The translations under genes and the position numbers were made by a program. The notes beneath the pieces are model-generated. The model was not told where the DNA came from, made no database searches, and saw nothing but the letters and a program-made list of their open reading frames with translations. A stretch of 42,039 nt of DNA from Candidatus Helarchaeota archaeon (GTDB lineage Archaea; Asgardarchaeota; Lokiarchaeia; Helarchaeales; RDOG01): contig JALGVI010000047.1 of assembly GCA_029838215.1 (NCBI GenBank), forward strand, positions 1 to 42,039, in the 5' to 3' direction. How positions within the stretch are numbered: the first letter of the stretch is position 1; each line of letters opens with the position of its first letter. Shown piece by piece: positions 8,417 through 17,247 of this stretch.

Positions 8417-9091
8417 ATGGTTCTATATGATTTTCACATCCATTCTGAATGGTCCGATGGTGATGATTCCATAATAGACATCATCACGGCAACAAAAGAA
8501 AAAGGATTGGAAATTATAGGAATAAATGATCACTTTTCTGAAATCAAGGCATCAGTACCGCACGAACCAGAAGGTCTTAATGATTATTTACAGGATATAC
8601 ATGAAACTGCGAAGGAAGTCGCAGGCGATTTGATTGTTCTGGTCGGATTAGAATTTGATGCAATTCCTCCAGAAAACCTTGATACGAAAATCCTAGAAAG
8701 ATTCGATTACATACTATTTGAAGAATTTTTTCCTTTACCCAAAATTAAGAAATTATGCAACTGGAAAAAATCACTGAAAAATCCATTAGTGGGCATTTCC
8801 CACACGAATTTTGCTTGGCCACAACAAATTTTTCCAAAAATCTTAACAATGATTGAGGAAGCAGGCATTTTTCTTGAATTCAATGCAAATTATACAAATA
8901 ATTTCGAATCTCTCTTGAAACTGGAAACGGATTCATATCTGGCAAAGTCGAAAGTTCCACTATCCATTGGAAGTGATAGTCATTCCTTTAAAACAATTGG
9001 TAGCTTCGAATATGCCTTAGAATTTGCCAAACGAGTCTGCCCGGATTTTGAAAATAGGCTAGTCTTGTTGAAGCAATATTACAAAAAATAA
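8417..9091 (+). CDS. PHP-domain metal-dependent phosphoesterase
   Basis: 224 residues, PHP superfamily. Metal-binding motifs are in order: DFHIHSEWSDG near the N-terminus (HxH plus D), GINDHF, LVGLEFD (Glu), GISHTNF (His), and GSDSHSFKTIG (DxH). This is the full set for a trinuclear metal site. The family includes histidinol-phosphate phosphatases and nucleotide or RNA phosphoesterases; no histidine-biosynthesis gene is nearby, so the substrate is unknown. The coiled-coil gene starts 13 bp later, suggesting co-transcription. Confidence 0.85.
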   Translation: MVLYDFHIHSEWSDGDDSIIDIITATKEKGLEIIGINDHFSEIKASVPHEPEGLNDYLQDIHETAKEVAGDLIVLVGLEFDAIPPENLDTKILERFDYILFEEFFPLPKIKKLCNWKKSLKNPLVGISHTNFAWPQQIFPKILTMIEEAGIFLEFNANYTNNFESLLKLETDSYLAKSKVPLSIGSDSHSFKTIGSFEYALEFAKRVCPDFENRLVLLKQYYKK

Positions 9092-9104
9092 TGACGAGAT
9101 TACA

Positions 9105-10241
9105 ATGGTTGTTAATAGAGAAAGTAATGGAGAAACGGAAAGCTCGGACAAGATACAAGAAAAACGAAAATTTTCCCAACGCGAACGAAAAAAAAGGCGT
9201 GATCAGGTTTCTGATTTAGAAATGGCAGAACAAACCATTCTAAATGATTTGAATAAGTGGAATGCCGCAATTGAAATCAATAAAAAAATGCAAGTTGAGT
9301 ACCTACAACAAGCGGAACAGGAAAAAACATTAAGGGATGATCTGAAAGAAGAGATAGATGACCTGCGTAAGACGGCACTAGAGGCTAAAGAAAAGCGTGA
9401 CTCTATCAATAAAAAAGTTTCTGAGTTAAAAATTCGCCGTAATGAAATCAATAAAAAAGTCACAGAATTAAAAAAGATGAGAAATTCCTTATACGAACAA
9501 GTTAAAAGCCAAAGAAATGGCTTGAAAGACATCTTAAAAATGAAACGGGATCTCAAGGATCAATTAAAAGGCTCAAATAGAGAACGAAAAGAAGTGCGAG
9601 ATTTAGAACGCAAGATAAATTCCATCGAATGGTACCATCAAACAAACGTAATCTCATGGGAAGAAGAAAAAATGTTGATGGATCGCGTTGCAACATTATA
9701 TCAAGAACTCGCATTGATTCGGGAAGATAGGAAAAATGACGAAATAGAAAAACAACACGATGAAATCACGCAGACGTTGACCGAAAATTTTAATAAAATA
9801 GATACTTGGAAAGAAGAAGCCTCTAAATATCATCAGCAAATGATAGAAAGCGTGGCAGAATCTGAAAAAATTCATAATGAAATCTTGAATCTCGTTCAAG
9901 AATCCGAAAAAAATCACAAGACAATGATCGAGAATTTTGAAAAGGTAAATCAATTAAGGAAAAAGCAGGAGCAGGCACATGAATCCTACATACGAAATCT
10001 CAAGGAGTGGGATTTTCTTAAAAAAGGTATTGAACCTGCACTTCAAGAAATAGACTTTTTAAAGAAAAGACTGGCTCGAGTCCGCTATGGGATGCTGAGA
10101 AGAAGAAGATCAAAAGGAAATAGAGCCATCGATAAAAAAACCGAAAACGCCATTAAAAAATACAAGGTCGGAGAAAAATTAACCTTTGAAGAATTTAAAA
10201 TCTTGTTTGACCGGGGTCTAATCAACAAGAAAGAAGCATGA
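9105..10241 (+). CDS. Archaeal coiled-coil protein (COG1340-like)
   Basis: 378 residues, highly charged and almost wholly coiled coil from about residue 35 to 320. Internal repeats such as KRDSINKKVSELKIRRNEIN and a WYHQTNVISWEEEKMLMDRV segment resemble the widespread uncharacterised archaeal coiled-coil family COG1340. The basic C-terminal tail (RRRRSKGNRA) precedes a short EF-hand-sized helix pair (TFEEFKILFDRGLI). No ATPase head is present, so it is not an SMC protein. Function is unknown; it follows the PHP gene by 13 bp. Confidence 0.75.
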   Translation: MVVNRESNGETESSDKIQEKRKFSQRERKKRRDQVSDLEMAEQTILNDLNKWNAAIEINKKMQVEYLQQAEQEKTLRDDLKEEIDDLRKTALEAKEKRDSINKKVSELKIRRNEINKKVTELKKMRNSLYEQVKSQRNGLKDILKMKRDLKDQLKGSNRERKEVRDLERKINSIEWYHQTNVISWEEEKMLMDRVATLYQELALIREDRKNDEIEKQHDEITQTLTENFNKIDTWKEEASKYHQQMIESVAESEKIHNEILNLVQESEKNHKTMIENFEKVNQLRKKQEQAHESYIRNLKEWDFLKKGIEPALQEIDFLKKRLARVRYGMLRRRRSKGNRAIDKKTENAIKKYKVGEKLTFEEFKILFDRGLINKKEA

Positions 10242-10282
10242 AAATCACTTATTCCAATTATTTTTCTCCTACACGACCAGAA

Positions 10283-10290
10283 TTTAAAAA
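10283..10290 (+). promoter_or_regulatory. TATA box of elp3
   Basis: TTTAAAAA at 10283-10290, preceded by CCAGAA as a BRE-like element, would start transcription near 10312, about 30 nt before the TTG start of elp3. Confidence 0.4.
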
Positions 10291-10340
10291 TCACTTCTTG
10301 GTTAAATTCATCATCTAATTGTTAGAAAAGATGAGATAAG

Positions 10341-11942
10341 TTGGAACAGGCATCAAGAGAATTGATCAATAAACTGAAAAAAAAGGAAATTCGAACCAAG
10401 AAAGAGCTGGAAAGATATAAAAAGATAATCAGCAAGAAATATCGCCTAAATTCTTGTCTAAAAAATTCGGAACTATTGGCGTTTTGCACTCAAGAAGAAA
10501 AAGATGATTTAATTTTTATTTTGAGAAAACGACCCGTCCGATCGATCTCGGGCGTTGCCGTGGTCGCCGTCATGACGAAACCCTTCCCTTGTCCACACGC
10601 GAATGCACCTTGTTTTTATTGTCCTGGCGGACCAACTAAAGATGGACAAGGAAGCCCACAAAGTTATACCGGCTTAGAACCGGCAGCATTACGTAGCATC
10701 CAGAATGATTATGATCCTTATAGACAAACCAAAGTCCGACTCGAACAGCTCAAGGCAATTGGACATCCAATTGATAAGATTGACTTGATAATAATGGGTG
10801 GAACATTCTCTGCCACACCCTTTGATTATCAGGAATTCTTCGTGAAAGGTTGTCTTGATGCCATTACTGAAACACGCTCAGAAAATTTAGAAGAAGCCAA
10901 AAAAAACGCAGAAAAATCACGAAATCGCCTGATTGGGCTTACAATTGAAACAAGACCCGATTGTTGCAAGCAAGAACACGTCAACTCATTTTTAAATTTG
11001 AGCGCCACTCGCGTTGAAATCGGGGTTCAAGTAATCAGTGACGAGGTTTACAAACGTGTTAATCGAGGACATACGGTACAAGATGTGGTCGAAGCCTTTC
11101 AAATCTTGCGGGATAATTCATTAAAGGTAACGGCACACATGATGCCATTTCTTCCAGGCGTGGAAACGGTTGAAGAAAACCTTGCCCATTTTAAAACTCT
11201 TTTTTATGATTCACGTTTCATTCCTGATGAAATTAAGATTTATCCGACTCAAGTCATTGAAGGCACGAAACTTCATCAGGCATGGAAAAAGGGCGAGTAT
11301 CACGCTCCATCAAATGAAGAACTCATTCGTCTCTTGGTTGAAGTGAAAAAAATCATACCACCCCACGTTCGCATTAAACGCATCTTGCGCGATATTCCCG
11401 CATATAAAATTATTGCAGGATGCAAGCAAAGTAATATCAGGGAAGTCGTTCAGGAAGAAATGAAAAAACAAGGATTCAAATGTCAATGTCTCCGTTGCAG
11501 AGAAGTTGGACATCTCAGATTAAAGAAAGGAATAATTCCCGACCCAAATAACATCAAATTTGTAATGAGAAAATATGAAGCTTCAAATGGAATCGAGTAT
11601 TTCTTATCTCATGAGGACCCAAATCTTGACGTAATAATCGGTTTTTGTCGATTACGGATTCCCTCACATCAACTCACTCGAGCAGAGTTATCGGGTCAAA
11701 ATGTTGCACTCATTCGAGAACTTCACGTTTACGGACAACTTGCAGAGATTGGCTCGCGCCCGAACAAAGGTTGGCAACATCGTGGATTTGGAAAAAATCT
11801 TCTCAAAGAAGCCGAACGCATTTCTACCGAGCATGAATGCCAAAAATTAGTCGTGATTAGTGGAATCGGAGCTCGTGAATATTATTACAAGTTAGGATTT
11901 CATCTAGATGGACCATTCGTTTCAAAAAATCTGTCACCATGA
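10341..11942 (+). CDS. elp3: Elp3-type tRNA U34 carboxymethyl synthase
   Basis: Radical SAM and acetyl-CoA enzyme that installs the cm5 group on wobble uridine of tRNA; archaeal Elp3 acts without the rest of Elongator. It has 533 residues, standard length. The N-terminal helical part is followed by the radical SAM motif CPHANAPCFYC (CX6CX2C) and GGTFSATP. A Cys-rich zinc loop (CQCLRCRE near residue 380) comes next, then a C-terminal GNAT domain with GWQHRGFGKNLL as the acetyl-CoA pyrophosphate loop and YYYKLGF. The start is TTG at 10341; the preceding ATG runs into a stop after one codon. Confidence 0.95.
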   Translation: MEQASRELINKLKKKEIRTKKELERYKKIISKKYRLNSCLKNSELLAFCTQEEKDDLIFILRKRPVRSISGVAVVAVMTKPFPCPHANAPCFYCPGGPTKDGQGSPQSYTGLEPAALRSIQNDYDPYRQTKVRLEQLKAIGHPIDKIDLIIMGGTFSATPFDYQEFFVKGCLDAITETRSENLEEAKKNAEKSRNRLIGLTIETRPDCCKQEHVNSFLNLSATRVEIGVQVISDEVYKRVNRGHTVQDVVEAFQILRDNSLKVTAHMMPFLPGVETVEENLAHFKTLFYDSRFIPDEIKIYPTQVIEGTKLHQAWKKGEYHAPSNEELIRLLVEVKKIIPPHVRIKRILRDIPAYKIIAGCKQSNIREVVQEEMKKQGFKCQCLRCREVGHLRLKKGIIPDPNNIKFVMRKYEASNGIEYFLSHEDPNLDVIIGFCRLRIPSHQLTRAELSGQNVALIRELHVYGQLAEIGSRPNKGWQHRGFGKNLLKEAERISTEHECQKLVVISGIGAREYYYKLGFHLDGPFVSKNLSP

Positions 11943-12032
11943 AAATAGACGTCAAGTGCCTTGCCACGTTCTCGTTTATAAATTCATCATTGATCAAGAT
12001 GACTCAATCGCGGTTTAACGGAAATGAAAAAC

Positions 12033-12090
12033 TATATATTTGATTTTTCTAATTTTGATTTAAACTATCGGATGGTCAATCGTTAGGTGA
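12033..12090 (+). promoter_or_regulatory. Promoter and ribosome site of the fwdC-like gene
   Basis: TATATATT at 12033-12040, preceded by a GAAAAAC BRE-like stretch, predicts transcription start near 12063. AGGTGA at 12085-12090 lies 7 nt before the ATG at 12098. Confidence 0.45.
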
Positions 12091-12097
12091 GAAACGC

Positions 12098-12934
12098 ATG
12101 GTTGATATCACGTTAAAACCAAAGAAAAGCGAAGATAAGATTCCACTAGAAGCCGAATCGATCTCTTGTGATGTCTTTGCTGGAAAAACCATCGATGAAA
12201 TCAAGAAATTGCCCATTTTTAAAGGAAATCGTAAGAAATCATTAGGAGATTTCTTTGATGTTTCTGGTAGCAAGGAAGATGACCCGAAAAATATTCGGAT
12301 CATTATTGATGGCGACGTTTCACATGTTAAAAACATTGGGCGCAACATGAAAGCAGGTGAAATTCTAATAAAGGGAAATGCAGGCATGCACACGGCGGAA
12401 TATCTCAATGGAGGTACCGTAGTAGTCGAAGGCGATGTCGGTGACTTCTCTGCAAATGAAGTTAAAAAGGGAAAAGTCCACGTGAAAGGAAACGCAGGGG
12501 CATATTTTGCGTCGGCTTTACGAGGAAGCTGGAGAGGCGTCAAAGGTGGAGAAATCATTTGTGAAGGAAATGTGGGCATTGAATCAGGCACCTTTCTAGC
12601 AGGTAAAAACACCCGGCTTCGAATCAAGGGAAATGCTTCGAGCATGCTCGGTCTACATCTGGCAGGCGGAGTAATTATATTAGATGGAAATGCTTTAGAA
12701 CGCTTGGGCGGTCAAATGGCACGCGGGAAGATCATCGTGAACGGTAAATTATCAGAAATATTGCCGTCATTCTCATACGAAGGAGAAGTAGACGAGATTG
12801 TCTTGAGTGATGAAGAAAAAATCAAAGGAAAATATTTAAGATTCAAAGGCGATTTCGCAGAAATATCTCCAAAATCAAAATTCTTCGGTGAAATGTACTT
12901 AGCAGCACAAAATAACAAGCATCTAATTAAATGA
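12098..12934 (+). CDS. fwdC: Formylmethanofuran dehydrogenase subunit C-like protein
   Basis: 278 residues of the FwdC / glutamate synthase GXGXG beta-helix type. The N-terminus has the FwdC signature region IPLEAESISCDVFAGKTIDE and FKGNRKKSLGDFFDV. Then come repeats of about 20 residues ending in G-N/D-x-G, such as IKGNAGMHTAEYLNGG and VEGDVGDFSA, and RGSWRGVKGGEI, which is strongly FwdC-like. In known complexes FwdC pairs with FwdA/B/D in reversible CO2 reduction on methanofuran, part of the archaeal Wood-Ljungdahl pathway. No other fwd gene is in the window, so the partners are elsewhere or this is a repurposed paralog. Confidence 0.85.
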   Translation: MVDITLKPKKSEDKIPLEAESISCDVFAGKTIDEIKKLPIFKGNRKKSLGDFFDVSGSKEDDPKNIRIIIDGDVSHVKNIGRNMKAGEILIKGNAGMHTAEYLNGGTVVVEGDVGDFSANEVKKGKVHVKGNAGAYFASALRGSWRGVKGGEIICEGNVGIESGTFLAGKNTRLRIKGNASSMLGLHLAGGVIILDGNALERLGGQMARGKIIVNGKLSEILPSFSYEGEVDEIVLSDEEKIKGKYLRFKGDFAEISPKSKFFGEMYLAAQNNKHLIK

Positions 12935-13023
12935 TATCTTTGTTTTCACTTATAATTCTCTTATTTTCTAATTTTATTAACAAGATCTTGATTCCTAGAT
13001 AAAAAAAATGGAAGAAAATAAAC

Positions 13024-13860
13024 TCATTCTTCCCAATTTATCGCAGTTTTAAACCATTCCGGCATTGAGAAGGCAATATACATCATCAAAGCATCGACAA
13101 TGAAGAATAATCTAAATACTATGAGAAGACTCAAGGTTATTTGCTGAGGAAGCACCGAAGCCAATGCATTAACGCCGACAAGTTCGAATAAATACGCCGT
13201 TGTCAGAAAGCTTAGAGCAATTGCCATTATCAGAGAACGCTTAGAACGCCCCGATTTACCCTTCCTTATTTTTATCGCAAAATAATAAAACAATGCAGGA
13301 ACTATAACCATTAAAGGCACGAGAATGACAAGAACTCCCATTTGAATGAATACGTGGTGGATTAATTCATAGCCTCCAACGTGCTGGACATAACTATATT
13401 GGAATAATCCAACAATCTCTTGATTATAGATTGGTATGAAATCAGAAAGTAATAAAGCCACGTATATCGAAGCAAAAAGAGCCGTTATCACGGTCAGAGT
13501 CTTTATGGAATTTGGCCAAATGATCTGATATGCAAAGTTTAAAACAGCAATCAACGCCATGGAACTGATTATTATGGCAATATCACCAAAGAGCTTTGCG
13601 AGTGGATATGCAAAAAAAACGCTAGTAGTACCAAAGATGGGAATCAAGACGACTGCAGTTAACTGTTCCAACATTAGAAATAAAAATGCAAAACTGCCAA
13701 ATATAAAGTGAACAACGAGTGCCTTAGTTTCAGAACGACCCTTGCTTTTTCTACCCAATAGGACCCCGACAACAAAGAAAAACGTTATTGCAATTATAAT
13801 TACAGCCATTCCAATAAGATCAAATATACCTACTTGCATCGAAAAAAATCCCCAATTCAT
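13024..13860 (-). CDS. Seven-transmembrane hypothetical membrane protein
   Basis: 278 residues with about seven hydrophobic helices, near residues 15-35, 47-67, 85-112, 122-142, 172-198, 206-228 and 238-265. Loops are short, with a basic stretch KIRKGKSGRSKR between TM5 and TM6. There is no enzymatic or transporter motif and no signal peptide. The layout resembles orphan 7-TM sensory modules attached to histidine kinases, but no kinase part is present here. I do not recognise the family. It stands alone behind the structured region described at 13984-14183. Confidence 0.7.
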   Translation of the reverse strand: MNWGFFSMQVGIFDLIGMAVIIIAITFFFVVGVLLGRKSKGRSETKALVVHFIFGSFAFLFLMLEQLTAVVLIPIFGTTSVFFAYPLAKLFGDIAIIISSMALIAVLNFAYQIIWPNSIKTLTVITALFASIYVALLLSDFIPIYNQEIVGLFQYSYVQHVGGYELIHHVFIQMGVLVILVPLMVIVPALFYYFAIKIRKGKSGRSKRSLIMAIALSFLTTAYLFELVGVNALASVLPQQITLSLLIVFRLFFIVDALMMYIAFSMPEWFKTAINWEE

Positions 13861-13983
13861 TAATTATTTGTTTCTGTTTAATAAATACGATTTTCACATA
13901 AATATATTTTGCTAAAACAAAGCATACTCATCAAGTAAAAAATACTCATATATTAATATTAAATGGGCTGGTCAAAAATTCTT

Positions 13984-14183
13984 TAATTCCGACTTAATTC
14001 CCGCTGTTCACGACTTAGATCCCTTTCGCCGGGATCGGGTCCCTCCCGTCTTTCAACGTAGGAAGTACCGGACACACCTAATCGCCTCGGGAAACTCATT
14101 GTCAGGCATTTGCCTATCCTCGTCTTCGAACTACAATAAAATTTCGGGAAATGAAATCCAACTGAATGGATTTATCGGAATTA
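13984..14183. ncRNA. Candidate structured RNA in a 430-bp gene-free stretch
   Basis: The gap 13861-14294 is locally much richer in G+C (about 14000-14130) than the genome around it and shows nested complementary segments. TAATTCCGA (13984-13992) pairs with TCGGAATTA (14175-14183), 9 bp. Inside it TTCCCG (13998-14003) pairs with CGGGAA (14145-14150). GATCCC (14018-14023) pairs with GGGATC (14031-14036). AAATCCA (14154-14160) pairs with TGGATTT (14167-14173). A further hairpin AATCAA/TTGATT lies at 14199-14216, and a symmetric T8/A8 run near 14255-14268 could end transcripts in either direction. No long ORF fits. Strand is uncertain: plus has an AT-rich TATA-like run near 13950; on minus it could be the leader of the 7-TM gene. 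I could not match it to SRP, RNase P, 5S or tRNA. Confidence 0.5.
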
Positions 14184-14294
14184 TTCAGGACTAACCAAAA
14201 TCAAGAGAAATTGATTCCTTAAACTAGGATTTCGAGTCGTTTCTGTTCGTGAGTTTTTTTAAAAAAAAGTTAATAAAAAAGAAGATTTTGGTAT

Positions 14295-15134
14295 TTAGAC
14301 CGCTTTTCCGCACACAAAACAGAAGTGAGCACCTTCTGCGAGATCCGAACCACATTGTGCGCATTTTAAACGTTGACCGCACTTTGGACAGAAGAGGATT
14401 TCAGCAGGAGAATCATCCAGATTTGCATCGCAATGAGGACAAGTCCTTTTTGGAGCTTTTTCGAAACGTTCTTTTGGTGGTTCCATCGTTTCATCCACGA
14501 CTTTTTCAGACGATGTTTCGATCTTCGGTTTTTTTGCAACATCAGGTTTGGTACCAGCTTGAACCTTCTTCCCACACCCATGACAAAATCCAGCTCCTGC
14601 CCGGATGTATTCCTTGCATTCGTCACAATATAATTCTTGACCGCAAATATCGCAAAACTTTTTTGCACCATCAATTTGAGCATCACAGGTCGGACAAACG
14701 ATGATTTCACGTTTTTTCTCAACCAGTTCCTGTGGAGTTTTTGTTTCTTTCTCTTCTGTTTTTACTTCTTCGATATCCTTCAAGAAGCGATACTCCGAGA
14801 TTTTTCGCTTCGTCTTGCGGCAATCTAAACAAGTAACATGAATGCCCGTTTGGTTTGGAGGTAGTGTGGTGAAATGTTCAAAGTCCGTACGACCCTGGTC
14901 ATTGACTTTTCTTTCGTCCCTTATTTTGACATTAGCACTCCCACAAAATTCACAAGAATAAAATTGTTTTTGAAAATCCTTTAAATCAATCTCATCAGGG
15001 TGCAGTTGTTTTTTGAATTTTTTTCTACATTCAGGACATATCGTCTTTATCAATGCAAAATCGCGCCTAATTCGTGCATCTGTTATGGATAGTGGTTCGT
15101 TGCATTTTTCACAAAGAAGGATCATGTTTTTCAT
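14295..15134 (-). CDS. Multi-zinc-ribbon protein
   Basis: 279 residues from the ATG at 15134, chosen over the upstream TTG at 15167 because the first zinc site begins right after it. The sequence is a chain of Cys pairs: CEKC...CPEC, CEFC...CLDC, then a linker, CPTC...CDIC, CDEC...CHGC, and after a second charged linker CPHC...CPKC and CAQC...CFVC. The C-terminal half is thus four treble-clef or rubredoxin-like ribbons of the double zinc-ribbon kind (DZR). Such proteins are common in Asgard archaea and mostly unstudied. A nucleic-acid or protein adaptor role is inferred from the ribbons only. Confidence 0.75.
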   Translation of the reverse strand: MKNMILLCEKCNEPLSITDARIRRDFALIKTICPECRKKFKKQLHPDEIDLKDFQKQFYSCEFCGSANVKIRDERKVNDQGRTDFEHFTTLPPNQTGIHVTCLDCRKTKRKISEYRFLKDIEEVKTEEKETKTPQELVEKKREIIVCPTCDAQIDGAKKFCDICGQELYCDECKEYIRAGAGFCHGCGKKVQAGTKPDVAKKPKIETSSEKVVDETMEPPKERFEKAPKRTCPHCDANLDDSPAEILFCPKCGQRLKCAQCGSDLAEGAHFCFVCGKAV

Positions 15135-15388
15135 CTCGCTATAAAACGGAAAATTCGTTAGGTACAATTCTACTAATCTTAATATTTAAAACAAACGATT
15201 TTGGTAATTTTGAAGTAGTTTTTTACTTTCTTGATTTTTGATTGAGATCGGAGCTATAATTTTCAAAAAGAAGAATTGAAGCATGTCAAATTCAGGAAAT
15301 ATCCGCTTTCTTGATAGTTCTTCGAGATTAATTCTATTTATCCATATCTTGCATAAAATAAGGGCTCCCAAAGAATATCATAAATAGT

Positions 15389-15412
15389 ACATAAAAGTAT
15401 ATACTTTTATGT
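15389..15412. promoter_or_regulatory. 24-bp perfect palindrome
   Basis: ACATAAAAGTAT followed directly by its exact reverse complement, centred between 15400 and 15401, about 80 bp upstream of the FixC-like start. It contains a TATA-like AAAAGTATATA core, so it may overlay a promoter and act as an operator for a dimeric regulator. Confidence 0.5.
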
Positions 15413-15420
15413 TATTAAAT

Positions 15421-15478
15421 CAAAATTGATATTCGTAAAAAAAACATGTTAACATGTCCAATTTACGAATTGATTTTG
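15421..15478. promoter_or_regulatory. Nested inverted repeat before the FixC-like gene
   Basis: Concentric symmetric arms: CAAAAT (15421-15426) with ATTTTG (15473-15478), ATTCGTAAA (15431-15439) with TTTACGAAT (15462-15470), and in the centre the perfect palindrome ACATGTTAACATGT (15444-15457). It ends at the ribosome site GTGAGG of the next gene. It may be an operator, or a hairpin in the 5' leader that masks the ribosome site. Confidence 0.5.
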
Positions 15479-15492
15479 TGAGGAAAATCAAA

Positions 15493-16893
15493 ATGACAGA
15501 ATATGATGTTATAATTGTTGGTGCAGGTCCTGGTGGATCCGTGGCTGCAAAAGTTGCCGCAGAAGCAGGTCTAAAAACAGTCTTCTTCGAACGTGGTCGC
15601 AAGCCTGGTGAGAAAAACGCATCGGGATGCGGACTTGGACCGCGAATGTGGCGAACATTTCCTGAAATGATGAAAGAATTAACACCTGAAAACGTCCCTT
15701 CCATGCGAATGGCAGGATGTGTCATGAATCATTATTTAGATAAGGATTTAAAAGAACGCGCCATTGAGATGTACTATCCTACAGATTCGGTAACATATGA
15801 GCCTGCAAAACAATTCATTACAATGAATGTCTACCGGTCAGAATTTGATCCGTGGCTTGCAAAATTTGCAACGGATGCAGGAGCTGAATTAAGAGCTTCA
15901 GTCTTAATAAAAAATTTGGTAAAAAACGATGCAGGCAAGGTCATTGGTGTCCAAACTGAAAAAGGCGAGAAGATACTCGGCAAGATAATAATCGGTGCTG
16001 ATGGCGTGCTTTCAGTTGTCAGCAAAATGTCGGGTTTAAACCCGCGATGGCTTCCAAATCAAGTCACGATAGTGCCGCAATATGATTTTTCTGCTGATCG
16101 CGATAAAATCGATAAAATTTACGGTCCTGATGGCGTGCTCGCCGATGCAGCCGATGCTTGCTGGTGGGGCGTGAACTTTCCCTCCGCATATCAAGTCATC
16201 TTTGGCGATGGTTTCCACATCGGCTTGGGCTCCTGGTTAGGTCAATGGACGAAGAATCCGATTAGTCATATAAACAAGTTAGTATCATCAAAACCATTTC
16301 AACGAATGATGAAAGCAATTGATGCAAAGCCGCGAGAGGTTCATTCACACCTATTACCTTGGGCAGCAGAACCCATTAAGACATATACTGATAATGTCTT
16401 ACTCATTGGAGATGCGGGCGGATTTCCCTGTCCACTTGAAGCAGAAGGCGTTTTCCCTGCGATGGAAACGGGCAAGCTTGCCGCTGAAACCGCAATAAAA
16501 ACGATTGCTGATGGAGATACGTCAAAACAGGCATTGAAACTCTATGAAGATAAATGGAAAAAATCATCAGTCGGCGTGGAATTTGAAGCCGGAGAAAGCC
16601 TGCAAACGCTCTGGAGAAATTTGTTCTTCAGCACTCAGGCAGAGAAAAATAACATGGAATGGTTCATCCCTGCATATATTGAGCTCCGCGGCGGCCATTA
16701 TGACTGGAGCGAGCCACACATCGTGAGATTTAGACAGATTTTCAAAAAACTTCGCTCATATTCGCAAGATGTGATTCCATTCCTTCAAAAATACGTGTTA
16801 CCAGTAATGGCAGACGTGATGGAAGAAGACATGGCTACATTACCATTCCTAACGCAAATGATGGAGAACCTAAAACCTAAAAAGAAAAAATGA
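15493..16893 (+). CDS. FixC / geranylgeranyl-reductase superfamily FAD oxidoreductase
   Basis: 466 residues from the ATG at 15493, with GTGAGG 10 nt upstream. The earlier ATG at 15454 lies inside the palindrome. The FAD Rossmann motif DVIIVGAGPGGSVAAKVAAE begins at about residue 4. KNASGCGLGP follows, and NVLLIGDAGGFPCPLEAEGV is the second FAD motif of the FixC / ETF-quinone oxidoreductase / geranylgeranyl reductase group. A small ferredoxin gene follows immediately, as fixX follows fixC, which favours an electron-transfer dehydrogenase. Archaeal lipid-saturating geranylgeranyl reductases look similar and also use ferredoxin, so that role cannot be excluded. No ETF genes (fixAB) are in the window. 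Confidence 0.8.
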   Translation: MTEYDVIIVGAGPGGSVAAKVAAEAGLKTVFFERGRKPGEKNASGCGLGPRMWRTFPEMMKELTPENVPSMRMAGCVMNHYLDKDLKERAIEMYYPTDSVTYEPAKQFITMNVYRSEFDPWLAKFATDAGAELRASVLIKNLVKNDAGKVIGVQTEKGEKILGKIIIGADGVLSVVSKMSGLNPRWLPNQVTIVPQYDFSADRDKIDKIYGPDGVLADAADACWWGVNFPSAYQVIFGDGFHIGLGSWLGQWTKNPISHINKLVSSKPFQRMMKAIDAKPREVHSHLLPWAAEPIKTYTDNVLLIGDAGGFPCPLEAEGVFPAMETGKLAAETAIKTIADGDTSKQALKLYEDKWKKSSVGVEFEAGESLQTLWRNLFFSTQAEKNNMEWFIPAYIELRGGHYDWSEPHIVRFRQIFKKLRSYSQDVIPFLQKYVLPVMADVMEEDMATLPFLTQMMENLKPKKKK

Positions 16894-16907
16894 GGAGCGA
16901 TGAAAAC

Positions 16908-17180
16908 ATGAAAATAGAATTAAAAGAAATCAGTCAAAGGGCTCCCGGAGATCCAGGAGACTTCATAAAAGTAGAAACTGAAAAATGCGTTGGATGCGGA
17001 AAATGTGCCATAGTATGCATTGTTAATTTATGGCGAGTACACGCAGGTATTGCCAGCATTATTGATGAATACAAGGAGAAATGTCTCGAATGTGGAGCCT
17101 GTTACTCGGTGTGTGAAGCCGGGGCAATAAATTTCTCGTATCCAGCAGGTGGAACTGGCGTCGTCTATTTGAATGGATGA
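16908..17180 (+). CDS. FixX-like ferredoxin, 2x[4Fe-4S]
   Basis: 90 residues. Two cluster motifs are complete: CVGCGKCAIVC and CLECGACYSVC, each CX2CX2CX3C. The spacing between them is longer than in simple bacterial ferredoxins, as in FixX. The ATG at 16908 is preferred because GAGGAG lies 10 nt upstream; the in-frame ATG at 16890 overlaps the fixC-like stop. It is co-transcribed with the FixC-like flavoprotein and is most likely its electron partner. Confidence 0.88.
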   Translation: MKIELKEISQRAPGDPGDFIKVETEKCVGCGKCAIVCIVNLWRVHAGIASIIDEYKEKCLECGACYSVCEAGAINFSYPAGGTGVVYLNG

Positions 17181-17247
17181 AATGATTTCATTTATTTTTT
17201 TATTCAATATTGAATCTTTTTTATTCCTTCTTGAGAAATTGCTTCAC

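Noticed and set aside
13984..14183. Assigning the structured region to 5S, SRP or RNase P RNA
   Set aside because: Fragments such as GGAAGTACCGG look slightly like the RNase P CR-I region, but the expected partner region and order are missing, and SRP helix 8 and 5S signatures were not found.
14249..14704. A plus-strand frame opposite the zinc-ribbon gene
   Set aside because: It mirrors the Cys-rich gene on the minus strand and its product has no recognisable features; the minus-strand frame has regular CxxC sites.
15186..15371. A 61-codon minus-strand frame in the gap before the FixC-like gene
   Set aside because: No ribosome site, AT-rich composition and no recognisable protein feature; probably non-coding promoter space.
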